In this document: piece by piece, positions 1-11,628 of the stretch
How positions within the stretch are numbered: the first letter of the stretch is position 1
How the letters are laid out: the number at the start of each line of letters is the position of its first letter
The notes under the pieces: generated by a model
Databases searched by the model: none
Told to the model about the DNA's origin: nothing
What the model saw: only the letters and a program-made list of their open reading frames with translations
Source of the DNA: Aquilaria yunnanensis
Taxonomy: Eukaryota; Streptophyta; Magnoliopsida; Malvales; Thymelaeaceae
NCBI GenBank assembly: GCA_039654915.1
Contig: CM077596.1
Coordinates: forward strand, 57,348,501 to 57,412,500
Direction: 5' to 3'
Length of the DNA stretch: 64,000 nucleotides
Program-made: the position numbers and the translations under genes

Positions 1-1960
1 AATCCAAGTGAACTAGTTTTATAAATCGTAGGTTTATTTAACATTTCAAAATAATCAATATGCAAAAAAAATAGCTGGTATGCAATTAAGTCTGTTAATA
101 TGTTAAATGAGACTCTTGAAATGAAAGTTTTTAAAAAATTATATGTTTTGGTCCCTAAACGTTTTAAAAGCTTACAAAATCATCTTTAAAAATTACATAC
201 TCAGTTCCTAAACTTTTATAAGTTGATAAAATTATTGCTAAAAAATTGCACATTTAGTCTCTAAACTTCTAAAAAATTTACAAAATGGTCCTTTCAAAAT
301 TACACAATTAGTCCTTAAGCTTTTGTAAAATGTATAAACATATCACTAATTTTCAAAAATGACATTTTAGTCATTATTAAATATAAGACATCTTCTCAAG
401 ACAAAATAACCATTATGTGCACAATAATGACAATTTTCATTATCAATATGACATTTTTTGGGTACACATAATTGAATAAAATCTATTAGAAGAATAGAGA
501 TTAGAGTGAACAATCCTAAACCTAGGGGGTAAAAAGGTTTGCTGCATGAAACCTAAAAAACCTCAGCTATAATTAGTGCACTTATACGTGACTATTTTGA
601 ACAGAGTGCGACACCACTATTTGAACCCTGGCTTTGCATGTATGTGTCTCTTTGCATTACCATTTTTCCGGCTAATGCGGGACAATATATTGATTTTGTA
701 TTAAAAAAATGATATTATTTGTTAAATTTGAATCTTATAAATGACATTTTTATGCACAGTATTAGTGTTATCAATTATGAATATGACATTTTTATTCAAT
801 AATGGTGATATATTTTTTTTATTGGCATCTCTAAATCTTAAATTCAAAAATTTTCCTTACTACTCTACATGCTTCACTCCTTTTCTCATTATTATTATTA
901 TTCAATATATTAGACATTAATTTTTTTATTTCATATTTTCATCATTTCTAACTTAAACTAAATGATGTTGTACATTTGTCCCTCCTATATGTGTTAATGA
1001 TTTTAATTCTCACACCTTGTTCAACTTTGAATTATCTTTATCTTGATTCATGTGGAATCTAAGCTTTAAATTACAATTATATTGTGTTCCTATTATGAAT
1101 TATATATATTGCTTAATACTCTAACTAAGGTAGTCCTATAGTGACTTGTACATGTTACTCACACATTACATTTGGATTATACCCATTATGAGAGACTATT
1201 ATTTTTTCACTAATTTTTTGTTCTATTATTCTTATATGTTACTTTTTTCATTTATACGTTATTATAAGATAAGTCATATTTATGTTATACTTTCTCACAA
1301 ATTAATAAAATTTTTTAATCATTTTCTTAATATCATTTATACGTTATCATTTTTTCATAATTCTCTACCTTTAAATTTTTCATCTATATTTTATTAATAT
1401 TCAAAATACTCAAATATTTAACAATATAACCAAGTAATGTGCCATTTTTTTTCTTATATTTTTCTATGTTTTCCTTTTTCTAAAGGCTTTCAAATATATG
1501 TGAGTGTGCGCTAAATCACATAAGACAAATTTTGTCATTTATTCATGCAATTATTTTTTCATCATTTTATTACATTTCTATAATTTTTTGCATTTTTATT
1601 TTATTATTTAATTTTCTAAGAACTTTATATATGTGTTATCTGTTTAACATATTACAATGGGCCATGTGGCACCATTTTAATGCTTCTTCATGGACGCATT
1701 ACTTTCATACTTCTCTACCATAAAATTTTCCATAGTTATTTAAAAATTTGAAAACATAAATTTTCCTTTGCTTTTTTATTTTTTTATTTTGGGTTCACAA
1801 CTACTACTACACTAGGAGGACAAACTTGAGAGTAATGAATTTGTAACTACATAAGCTAAAGTAACACGCTGACATAGGACAACCAACGAGCACTAATCCA
1901 AGGATTATATCTTGAATGAAAAGCTTTGTGCTAATCTAGCCATAGGAATGCTGAAATTCG
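1..1960. other. AT-rich intergenic DNA
   Basis: Very AT-rich sequence with no convincing gene. The open frames at 1146-1397 and 1532-1723 are rich in Phe, Tyr and Ile, as expected from T-rich DNA read by chance, and match no family I recognise. The only internal structure I can support is a short tandem repeat at 148-370, listed separately. Confidence 0.7.
148..370. repeat. 53-bp degenerate tandem repeat, about four copies
   Basis: Units start near 148, 201, 254 and 308 (spacings 53, 53, 54). Each opens with a TTAGTCCCTAAAC-like phrase followed by an AAAATTACACA-like stretch. Phrases of this kind are common in dispersed plant repeats; similar ones occur at 6355-6430 inside another repeat insertion. 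No coding potential. Confidence 0.6.
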
Positions 1961-2229
1961 CGTTTCCTCTTAAGGTGAATAGAACCTATGTGGAGTCACT
2001 TAAAATAGTAATATTAGAAAGGAAAGTGCTAAGGCAGATCATATAGATTCTTGGACAACAATAAGCTCCATTTTGATAGTTGATTTAAAGTTTGACTCCT
2101 AGGATCTTGGGGCAACATTAGCCCTTATCCATAGCTAAGTCACAGCCCCTAGACTAGAAGATCTATGCTACATACCATCAACTACAAAAATTTGAGGAGT
2201 TGCCACTAGCCTGCCCCATTTTTTTTTTA

Positions 2230-2655
2230 CTCCAAATATGGCAAAGAGGATTAAGGGCATTGGATTCCAAGAACAGCAACTGAAGGAGATACTAACAAGA
2301 TGTGGCTAGTAGATGCATGAGATCATACCTGCGGGAGATGAGGGAACCATCATTAAATTAAGCATTCTGGAAAATTGCCTCATTACACCCTAATCATATA
2401 TATCTAGAGAGTAGCAGCCAAAAAAAAGAGACATTTTATAGGCCATTTATCCTGGGTGGCCAATAGATTCAAAAGCCAGTGTTCAAAGGACATGGCATGA
2501 GTGCCTAAAGGACCAACACAAAATTGTCCCCAAAATTCCTTACCATCTTGACAACTTCAAAATAAATGAAGAGAAGTCTCATCATAGGAATTGCATCTTT
2601 GAAACTAAGGAAGAATAAGACTTCCATGAGTTGTTAGATTTGAAGTTGTAGGGGG
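2230..2655 (-). pseudogene. L1-type LINE, 3' part of ORF2 (zf-RVT region), decayed
   Basis: Minus-strand translation of 2430-2640 gives a segment with CNSYDETSLHLFW, the Cys/His block of the zinc-binding domain (zf-RVT) at the C-terminus of plant L1-type ORF2. It is followed by WGQF and further degraded sequence towards 2230. Stops interrupt it. It is the downstream half of the element whose other half lies at 4066-4857; a solo LTR has been inserted between them. Joined across the LTR the reading runs ALPT then TSNLTTHG, typical of the segment before zf-RVT. The 3' end of the LINE is unclear and may reach about 1960. Confidence 0.75.
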
Positions 2656-4065
2656 TGTTAATGTTGTGCCCAAAAGCTAATCATGAGATGATTGTATTTC
2701 GCACATTGAGTCATGATATTTTATTGAAGCATTAATCCAGTAATTGTGTTTGTTGTATTATTTCTGTGTGACATATCAAATGTAATTATAACCCTAAAAT
2801 AATAGTATTCTTAAACGTCCTTGATTTAGTATTATTGTGGAGTGGGTTGTAATAATACAGAAAGACTAGCATATGTGGAGACTAATATGATATATGTAGT
2901 CTACATATGGGTACAAGTAGAATAACTCATGTACTGTACCGATCCACCGTGAGAACGCTACATGGATCGTTATATGAGTGTCATAAGTGATTCTCATAAT
3001 GATCATGCTATATGTAGTCATTTGTCCTAAGGTCATCAAGGTTCCCTACATGTGAGTCACATACTTTGATACTTCTTTTTGTTGCTTGTAACTGAATGAA
3101 CAAGAAAGTGGTCATTGGATATGTCATATATCATATGGAGGATTTTATATGATTAAGATGAGATTTGTCTCTCCTATGTAACAGAGTGATATCTTTGGAC
3201 CCCTTGATAAAGTGAGAATAAGAAAATGCATGGTCATGCTCAGATGAGTTGATATACGATATCAATGTTATCGGTTTAAGTTAGTCTACTCGGTAATAAA
3301 AAAATCATAGATTGGGCTATACAAGAGTGGCACATTCCATGTCTCGTACTTGGTTTTGATATCTTGGACAAAGGGACAATGTCATGTATGGATAATAATA
3401 ATAGATGTTTAATTGAATCACCGGCCATCTTGTCACTTGGATAGCAATGATGTGTTGGTAGACATCGCTTATTGTTTATGATCATAAATGTGGTAAGAGC
3501 CTATTGGGTTGCACAAATAGAGCCAATTTGATTATTTGAGTGCATTGGCTAAATTGTTTAGGTTTTGGTTTCATAATAATTTTGGATTAATAATTGGCCC
3601 AAAGGTTGAGCCATTAATGAAGGCCAAAATTAAACCTAATTGGATTAGGATTTTAAAACCCATTAGACTAGGGAGTTGAGTCTCACTATATATACATCAT
3701 ATAGTAAGAAATTTGTAACTCCTGCCCTTGCCTCCATAAGAACGAAATCAGAAGAGTTCTGAAAGTTCCAACCGCACTCTTCTCTTGCCATTCTTTAGAG
3801 GGCACAAGCTAGCACTACTGGTGTAAGAGGAACGTATATACCAAGATTTGGTAGAGGCGTGGTGATCCCAAGAGGCTCGTGTGGATACCATAAAAAGCTT
3901 GAACATGTTAACTGTTTAAGTTTGTGATTCGATTCAACAGTTGGGTGAAAGATCTAAACCGACTATGTATAAAATTTTCAAACACCCGATTTACCCCGTT
4001 TCACTTGGATCTTGGAGAGTTTTGGTTATCTTCCGCTGCACTTATTTGGCTCCTAAAACACTACA
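2656..4065 (+). mobile_element. Solo LTR of a retrotransposon (1410 bp)
   Basis: The segment begins TGTTAATG and ends CACTACA (TG...CA). Five-base flanks are GGGGG (2651-2655) and GGGAG (4066-4070), a target-site duplication with one change. The flanking LINE reading frame resumes at the right junction, which shows the original target was GGGAG. A TATA-box-like TATATATA lies at 3687-3694 in + orientation, followed by a CCTGCCCTTGCC stretch, as expected for the U3/R boundary. No primer-binding site, coding region or second LTR is present, so this is a recombination product. The family (Copia or Gypsy) cannot be told. Confidence 0.8.
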
Positions 4066-4857
4066 GGGAGAGCATTCAATAGACATTTCCAAATAAAGAC
4101 CTTAAACTTCTAAGGAAGGTTTGACGCCTAGAGTTTATTTAGAACCTTAAAAAACTGGGGATCTTGTGAGAGCCCATTGTTTCTATATTCCACTTCTACA
4201 AGTAGGTTGGCCGTGTTGATTAACTAAGTAGCATAACTGTTTTTTTATGTATAATTCCTTGAAGAACCACAATCCTAGTGGATATAATCATGATCCTTGA
4301 CTTTTACAGAGGAGTTAGCACAAGAATAAGTTTCACAAACTAGTAAAGAAACAAGGAGTTGAGAAAGGCCTAATTTTATAGCCCCTATTTTGGCAAATAG
4401 CTAGGTTTGAAACTTTGAGATTTTTATTGACATGAAAAGCTTGGCTAGTATCCTGAAGGACGCCTGAAGAGATACTTAGAATCTAGTGATCATACCAAAC
4501 CCAAATAGATTTACCATCTCCAATGATATGGTGATGAGAATCAGCTAGAATATTGTGGCCATAAAGTAATTTGTGCCAAATTTGGGTCACATTACTACTA
4601 TTTTTGACTGCCCAGAGAGACTAAGAGGCACCATATTTAGCTATGAGAACTTTGCAAACTAATTTGTTAGTATTGCTCATAAAAATCCTCCAGAATGTTA
4701 TACCAAGAAAAGTTTGGTTAAAAAGTCTCATGTCTTTTAGGCCCGGGCTTCCTAACCTCCCAGTATGTAACATCAAATGATGCTTATGTTTAAGGTGTAT
4801 TTCCTGCCTCTTCGTTGAACCTGACCATCAGAATCTTATGTATTTGCTGGAAAGCTT
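4066..4857 (-). pseudogene. L1-type LINE, ORF2 segment between RT and zf-RVT, decayed
   Basis: Minus-strand translation from about 4830 gives GRLGSPGLKDMRLFNQTFLG, then a Lys-Ala-Lys-Tyr-Gly phrase and IGDGKSIWVWYD. This is the conserved region downstream of the reverse transcriptase in plant L1-type ORF2 proteins, running towards KVFIWKCLLNALP next to the zinc-binding domain. In-frame stops are present. The right junction near 4857 abuts sequence shared with the ankyrin units (TAGGATCTTTT..., as near 53970), so the LINE end is 5'-truncated there. The left end is cut by the solo LTR at 2656-4065. Confidence 0.8.
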
Positions 4858-5280
4858 AGGATCTTTTCCTTTAAATATTTTTAGTTTTGTCTTTGTTCCT
4901 TTGCTGTTGTGGTTGGTGAGCCTTTCACTCCCTCAACCACAGTCCTTTTTCCCTTTCTCATAACTCATAAATTACTATTCTGTTATATTTCTAAGTAAAA
5001 ATAATTAATTTTAATTTTTTAAAGTAAAATATATAATATTATCTGTAACTAAAAAGTTCTAAAAAATTATTAATATTTAAAATAATCTTACACGTTTATT
5101 TCTTTTATTTCTTAAAATTATGTTTTTATACTGTATATAATAGATTATTAATGTTAGATAAACTCTACGTTCTTAAATATATATAGATAACCCCTTATCA
5201 ATATAGTATGATAAATGAGATCACTAAGAGCTTGGTATAATGTTTTTAAACTTTCATTTGATAGGAAATTACTACAATAT
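4858..5280. repeat. Duplicated flank of the ankyrin unit (unit 1)
   Basis: About 420 bp match, with indels, the stretches at 11930-12320, 50870-51290 and 53970-54370. Shared marks include AACTAAAAAGTTCTA, TTATTTCTTTTATTTCTTAA and CTAAGAGCTTGGTAT. In each copy this lies just downstream of an ankyrin gene on the minus strand. Here an extra insertion of about 1.9 kb, which contains the hAT at 5349-6319, lies between the flank and the gene at 7258-7866. The flank resumes at about 7160 (TTTACTATTTATTGTTT). Confidence 0.75.
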
Positions 5281-5348
5281 AATCGTCTTTTTTGAACATC
5301 ACGTCGGGTCTTAAGGGCCTGCGTTGCAATTTCTCTAGTTCCAGCCTG

Positions 5349-6319
5349 TAGGAGTGAGCATAGGTTGGGCAAACCCGAGACCCAACCCGAACCACCCCCA
5401 TTGGATTAGGTTGGGTTGAGTAAAAATTGATCATGGTTCGCTGGTTGGTTTGCGGGTTGGTTCCACATATAGGAGAACTGACGGTTTTTTGGTTGGTTCT
5501 GGTTTCATATAGAACCAACCCGAGATGGAACTGAACCCGAGATATATATATAATTATATAATAAAAATTATAGTATTACTACACACACAGACACAGACAC
5601 ACATTTCTTGGAAGTATTATGATGGTCATTTTGTGTTTTTATATTAAACTCTTAAACTGATGTTTCAAATTGAAACATTATAGAAGTTATAGGATCATTT
5701 ATGAAATTTCTCTATATTCACTTAAATCACTTTACTTTATAGACCCACCACTCCTAGGTCATTTTGCTTTTGATCTTTCATTCCAGACTACTCTTTACGA
5801 CACAATTATGATATTTTTTTTCGTTTATGAGTCATGCAAAATTAAAAATTTATAACATCAACATATTTTAGATTTTGATGCTGAAGAAAATGGTCTTAAA
5901 TGCTCAGTTTTTCATATTGAATGTCATACCAATATTTGAATTACTGGAAGGAAGTAAACTAGTTGAGATGAAAGATGCTTCAAAAGCAACTCTTTTGAAC
6001 CATTTTTGTAAGAACAACATTTTAAATTCTTTTAAATGTATCTAAGTACATATATTTAAATATTAATTTAATTGTATATTATGTTGAATATGTCATAAAA
6101 CTGATTATGGATGTAAATTTATTGAATTTTGGTGTTGTTATAGGTAATGGTATAAACCGAAAAACCCGAGAACTAGAACCGATAAACCCAGAACCAAGGT
6201 TCTGGTTCTGTTCGGTTCGCGGTTCTCAGGTTGGGTAGAAAAATTTTAGAACCGAGGCCATTTCGGGTTGGTTCGGTTCCACCATAAAACCGAACCAACC
6301 CGACCCATGCTCACCTCTA
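5349..6319. mobile_element. Non-autonomous hAT transposon (971 bp)
   Basis: An 8-bp target-site duplication CCAGCCTG sits at 5341-5348 and 6320-6327. Terminal inverted repeats read TAGGAGTGAGCATAGGTTGG from the left and TAGAGGTGAGCATGGGTCGG from the right end inward. Both subterminal regions carry repeated AACCCGA/GGTTGG phrases in opposite orientation, and the centre is AT-rich without a transposase frame. Eight-base duplications and short TAGRGGTG termini are typical of plant hAT elements. An AC/CAGACACA microsatellite lies at 5580-5604. Confidence 0.88.
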
Positions 6320-7156
6320 CCAGCCTGTTTTACTTTTGGTGTTAGTTAAATGCGTTTTAATCCCTGAATTTCTACACTTTCCCATTTTAGTCCCTGAATT
6401 TTACCATGTGTTATGTTTTGGTCCCATAACTTAATAACTCCTTAGCTGGATTTTTTCTATTTGCTCTTTTGGTCCCGAAATTTTTTATTATTTTTTATGT
6501 ACCATCTTCTAAAGTTAAATTCTGGTCACCAAGATATGTTTAATTTTTAGCTAAACCATATCTTTTCTTTTTTTACCTTTACTAATTCAATTATTAAACC
6601 CTTATTACCTAAGGTTTTTTCATTTCCTCTCTTGGTATCAAACTCTTTGCTAATTTTTTTCTTCGCTTTTTAACTCTATTAAGTTAATGATTAAAATAAA
6701 TTAAATATAATTTTTTGTTTTGGTCATATTTTTCATTATTGATGATTGAGTTTTTTAACATGAGTTATTTATTTCAAAATATGGCTCAATAAAGTACTTT
6801 GGTCTATAATTGCTAAAATTAAACATGATTTTTTCTAAAAGAATTTATAATTGATATTAAAAATTAGAATTTGAGTTGATAGAAGATGAAATTTTTCAGT
6901 GAATTATTTTTTAATAACAAAAATTATCCATTGTTTTGAAGTATATATAGTGTTATATTTCACAGTATTATGTTTTGATCATAATTAATTATTTTTATAA
7001 TAAAAACATAACATAAAGAGAGCTCAACTCAAAATTAAAATAAATTAAATTTTAATTAATTTACATAAATTTATAAATGAGAATATTTTAATAATTTATT
7101 AGTGAAATTTATTTTAATGTTAAATTTACTGGGGAAAAAAAACCGCTACTGTGGGT
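6320..7156. other. AT-rich repeat insertion next to the hAT element
   Basis: No gene seen. With about 5281-5340, this stretch interrupts the duplicated ankyrin-unit flank, because the paralogous units at 51290 and 54370 run straight from GGAAATCATTTACTA into the gene. It holds TTTAGTCCCTGAATT and TTTTGGTCCC phrases, then featureless AT-rich DNA. It is probably part of an older transposon into which the hAT jumped. Its termini could not be defined. Confidence 0.5.
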
Positions 7157-7257
7157 AAAACAAACCCCGTCATTTACTATTTATTGTTTGAAAAAACACT
7201 CAACATATACAGTACAGAAACAAATAAGAAAAAAAAAAGTGGTTCAACGACTCTGAC

Positions 7258-7866
7258 CTGAGGCTTGTAGGAAGGTCTGCTCCGGTAGCGTTGAACCACG
7301 GTCTGGCCGTCGTCATCCTCAAAACAGACAATGTTCTTCTTCCACCGCCGGGTCTGGTCGTACCCCAGAAAAATCCAGCCAACCAGAAATTCAAAGGCTT
7401 GGAGCTTTTCATTCTTCAAGGCCACCGTCAAAGCTGTCTCGCCTCTAATCGTCACATCTTCCATGGATACCGGCAAAGAAGCCAGAAATGTCCCCAGGAG
7501 CTCCACGTTCCCCTTCTGCGCCGCGCAATGCAACGGAGTGAAACCCTCCAATCCGCTCTGCCGGATCAGATCGGCATCCCTGTTGGTCAGCTGAGTCGCC
7601 GCCTTGGTCTGGCCGCGCACGACGGCGGCGTGGACAGGGCTAAAACCGTCGGCGTTCGACTTCCTGGCGTAAGACGGCATCAGTCTCATCATCTCCGCCG
7701 CAAACGGGACCTGCCCTTCCGACGCTGCGACGTGTAAAGGAGTATCCAAAAATGGGATCTCGTCGATTCGTCGGAGAACATCTGGATTCCGATGGATTGT
7801 CTCCTGCAAGAGCTTGATATCTCCCGATCTAGCTGCCTCCCTCAACCTGTGCTGCTCATCCATCAT
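7258..7866 (-). CDS. Ankyrin-repeat protein (BDA1-like), ankyrin exon only
   Basis: A 203-codon exon reading from ATG at 7866 (a second ATG follows at 7863) to a likely splice donor CAG|GTCAGAG at 7257; read-through gives 229 codons. It contains about four ankyrin repeats, with TPLHVAASEG near residue 40, FSPVHAAVVRG near 77, FTPLHCAAQKG near 112 and ETALTVALKN near 146. It ends in the KNIVCFEDDDGQTV block found where BDA1-type proteins join the PGG membrane part. No PGG exon follows; the downstream side is transposon sequence, so the gene seems 3'-truncated. BDA1-like ankyrin/PGG proteins are plant membrane proteins linked to defence. The paralogue at 54478-55086 has the same exon length and donor. 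Confidence 0.8.
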
Positions 7867-7917
7867 GTTGTCTTCCTTGTGACTTCGGGGTAATCTCTAC
7901 TTGACAATTTATAGTGT

Positions 7918-8390
7918 AGTGGCGGACCTACTACGCGCCGGTGATGCGGCTGCCTCCCGGAAATTTGAAAATGCGTAGAACAAGTAATAACGTGGTTATT
8001 GTATAAAGACTTAAGGATAGGACGAGAAATTTTGCCCGGTGGAATAATATAAAGATGGGGTGGCGTAGCATGTACGAAAATTTGGGGAATATGTGCCTGA
8101 TTCTCTCATAAATATTGGAAGTGGAGCTCTCCCCAAAGCATTCTGGCATTATATTTTGGCCTCAACCCTTCCCTCTCTAAACGGCGTCATCTCCTCTAAT
8201 CTCGCAATTCACTCCATCTATCTCTTGCAAAACCCCTAAATCCCCAATTCTTCAAATGCCCTCGACTGCAACTACCTACATTCGCCACCCCATGGCTCCA
8301 TTGCATTGCTCACACTTGACCTCGCATCCTCACCAGTTGCCATTGGCCTACCGGCCACTGCCATTAGTCGTGCTGCTGACAGAGCCAACA
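7918..8390. other. Unassigned segment upstream of the ankyrin gene, partly C-rich
   Basis: Homology to the upstream region of the paralogous gene (55090-55127) stops at about 7918. The next 240 bp are unique. About 8155-8390 is relatively C-rich on the + strand (CTCAACCCTTCCCTCTC, then CGCCACCCCATGGCTCC), unlike its surroundings, and could be a captured gene fragment or 5' leader. I recognise no protein in it. Confidence 0.35.
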
Positions 8391-9660
8391 CTACCAGCAA
8401 CCCCAATCATAAGCTTTGGACATTTCTAGTTTGACAACCATAAAGCCGTCTCCCTGACTATATCTGCTATTAATGTACTGATAAGTTTCAAGAGCTACCA
8501 GAGCATTATCTGTGAGTAATCTTCTTGGCACAAAAGCACTTTGGATATTTGGAATGATGGATGGCAATAACAACTTTATCCTGTTCACCAAAATTTTTGA
8601 AATCAGCTTATACAGGAAATTCCACAAACTGAAGAGGCAAAAATTAAACACTGATTTGGGGTTATCAATTTTTGGAATCAATACTATATAACTAGAGTTA
8701 ATCTTCTCTGGGATCACACCTGCATTTAAGGATATCTAAAATATAAGTTGTAATGTCTTGATTCAATTAATATTGCTAGTAGCGCTGGAAGAAAAGGGGA
8801 GGCATCCCATTTGGTCTCCACAATTTTGTTAGGTGCATCTGAGACAGCTCCGATGTTGCGAAAACTGTGAAAAACAAACTAACAATCTCCTCCTGAATAT
8901 CTTGCAGCTTTGTCAGTTCCCTTCCTTCACTAGTCACAAGTCTGTGAATGAAATTTCTCATTTTTTCCCCCGAGGCCACTTGATGGAAGAAATGAGTGTT
9001 GCGATCACCCATTTCAACCAAACAGCCTTCACCCTCTAGCTCCAATATTTCTTCCATCTCATACAAAGCATGAAACTCCTTTTCCAGATTATTTTAAAAA
9101 TCAGTAGAGCCTGTAATTATTCTCAGAGCCACTGCTCTATCCAACATCTTTTCTATCTTCTTGATTTTTGCTTGGATACTATAAGAGTTATTCCTACAAA
9201 AATCTAGGCCTCTCTGGCATGCTTCTGATTTTTCTGTCAAAGATAAACCATTACGAGTAGTTCCTAGAATATAGTTTCACATTTGGCCTCCATGGTCCAG
9301 TTTGACTCAAACCTCCAAACCTTCCCTATGAAACAAGTCGATCCTATCCAGCAAGTGAATATAAGGGCCACTATGATTGGAACAAACAAATGGGAAGTGC
9401 TCAACATAAGCTTTAGTGAATAAAGATTTCCAGGCCAAATTGCATAATCCGCTATCTAACATTTCCTACACTAACACCCCTCCCGAGCAAACATGCCTCC
9501 AGCTGAACTTTGATGAAGGCCTAGATCCAAAAGCCTTGTCTCTGCAACGGCCTAACTAAATCCTTCCAGCTGCCGAGATGCTCTTGGACAACCTCTCTTT
9601 TCCAGATGCCCACAGGCAATCATTGAAATCACTCATTACCAACCCCAATAGAGTATTTTG
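8391..9660 (-). pseudogene. L1-type LINE fragment, endonuclease tail to RT
   Basis: Minus-strand reading from about 9660 gives degraded endonuclease-tail sequence. It then gives LVEMGDRNTHFFHQVAS (9030-8970), and the N-terminal reverse transcriptase blocks at 8717-8395: SSYIVLIPKI, KLISKILVNRIK, NIQSAFVPRRLLTDNALVA and KLEMSKAYD. These are the early motifs of plant L1-type RT up to the first catalytic Asp. The fragment stops before the YADD box. Stops and frameshifts interrupt it, notably between 8720 and 8776 and above 9066. It lies between two ankyrin-unit segments (7918 and 9661). It could be a truncated insertion or a remnant after later deletion. Confidence 0.8.
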
Positions 9661-10118
9661 TTCTTATTTACATAGAAAAATATAAATCCTCAAAAAAAAG
9701 AAAAAAGAAAACTGTAATGATGAAATTTTAATTTTTCATTATATTTAATTGTAAAAAAGTGATTGAAAAATTGAATCTTACAAGTTTAGGTCCTATGCGT
9801 TTATGATTAATTTGGATTAAGAAGAAATGACCCATTTTCTTTTTCTGATTTTTTTGGAACTCAAATCATTTGAAAGCTAATATTTTATATGTATAGAGTC
9901 TGTTGAATAATATTCTTTTAATATTAAATTTTTATGAATTTGTTATTTAACCTAAAAATAAGAAACAAAAATTAATTATATTATAAAAAAATGCTATTCA
10001 ATTGATTATTATACCTATATTTTATTACCGTTTAAATTACTTTAATTTTGAACAAAAACATATTATAAACATTTTGCCTTTACTTAGATTAATCATATAT
10101 GAATGACCTTACTAGCCA
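9661..10118. repeat. Duplicated flank of the ankyrin unit (unit 2), left part
   Basis: Similar with indels to 53195-53640 and 50165-50545. Shared phrases are TTTACATAGAAAAATATAA, GTGATTGAAAAATT, CATTTGAAAGCTAATA and TACTAGCCAATTGTTA. It continues at 11629 after the hAT insertion. No gene. Confidence 0.75.
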
Positions 10119-10126
10119 ATTGTTAG

Positions 10127-11628
10127 TAGGGATGGCAATTGGGTGGGTCGGGTCAGGTTTGGGTCAGGTCATTCAGGTTCGGGTCTAGTCGGGTTAGCAT
10201 GAATTCGGGTCCAGGTCGGGTTCAGGTCAGGTCATTTGGGTTCGAGTTGATTTCAGGTTGAGTTGATTTCGGGTTCAGGTTGTGTTGGGCCGGGTTTATT
10301 TGGATTCAGGTTCACTTTAAGTTGTGTCAATTTTAGTCTCGGGTAACTTCAGGTCAACTTTCGGGTCAAATTCGGGTCAACCTTTGTATTCACGTGGGTT
10401 ATTAGTGTGAAGTCAAAACGATTGAATTTATTCAATTTTTTTTAATTTAAATTAAATTCTCATTTTTTAGTGTATTTAATTAAAATATTCATAAAAATCT
10501 TCTTCATTATAGTTTAGTACATATTTAAGTAATTTAAAATTATTAGTAATATTTGATTGTTTTTCTAAACCCATACCTTTTAACTATTATTGTACAGATT
10601 ATTCAGATCTTCACTCAGCTATCACTCAGACATATACAATGGCAATTTTGTTATGCTTATGTTTCAATAAATTTTCTTTGAAATTACAATGAAATGCAAA
10701 TCAAGTTCATTATCAGTGACTAAATTATAAAATTTAAAAAAATTTGGGTGAAAGTGCAAAGATTTCAAAAATTTTAGGATCGATGTTGTAATTATTATGG
10801 GTGACTAAAATAAAATTTTTTAAAATTTAGGTACTTTATTGCACTATACTTAAAAGTATAATGATGAATGTTGTAATTTTAATAATTACCTATTAAGATC
10901 GTTAAACTTTCTAAATATAAAAATTACTTCTGTTGAAAAAATCTAAATATGGGATTCACGAAATATGGATGTTTCTTCCCCAAATAAAATATTTACAATA
11001 TATAGAAGTCCTAAAAAACATATAAGTTACTAAATATGAAAATCCTTTTTCAAAATATGAAAATTATTAAACATGAATATCTTTAAAAAAAATGAAACTA
11101 CTAAATATGAAAGTCTCATCTCCAAATATAAGACTTACTAAATATGGAAGTACCAAAAAATGGAAGTTACTAATAATGGAAGTCACCATTCCTAAATATA
11201 TGACATACTGAATATGAAAGTTTAAAAAAACGAAAGTTACTAAACATGGAAACCTCTATATTTAAGACTGAGTTAATATGGAAAATAATGAAAGATAAAA
11301 GTTAAGGTTTAGGGTGAGGGTTAAAATCGGGTATTGTCGGGTTTAGTTATCGGGTCATCTCGGGTTCAGATCAGGTCAGTCTCGGGTTTGGGTCATTTCG
11401 GGTTCGGGTCAATTCAGGCTCGCGTCATTTCGGGTTCGGGTATTTTGGGTTTGGGTCATTTGGGTTCAGGTTTTATCGGGTTTCTCTTTAATCGGGTTCG
11501 GGTTCAGGTCGGGTTGAGCACAGTCGGGTTCAGGTCGTTGACTTTTTTAGTCAAATCGGATCAGGTCGGGCTTGGGTTCGGGTGAGTTGGGCCAGGTCAT
11601 CGGGTCGGGTCCGATTTTGCCATCCCTA
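10127..11628. mobile_element. Non-autonomous hAT transposon (1502 bp)
   Basis: Exact 8-bp target-site duplications ATTGTTAG lie at 10119-10126 and 11629-11636. Termini are TAGGGATGGCAA on the left and its inverted copy TTGCCATCCCTA on the right, a plant hAT signature. Subterminal regions (10140-10390 and 11325-11615) are dense in CGGGTTCAGGTC-type repeats. The AT-rich centre carries degenerate CTAAATATGGAAGTT repeats at about 10920-11290. No transposase frame is visible. The related unit at about 50520-50560 keeps an unoccupied version of the target, which confirms both boundaries. Confidence 0.93.

Noticed and set aside
7291..7737. Plus-strand frames over the ankyrin exon (also 49398-49766, 51395-51857, 54511-54957)
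   Set aside because: They are antisense shadows of the GC-richer ankyrin coding strand; only the minus-strand frames give ankyrin repeats.
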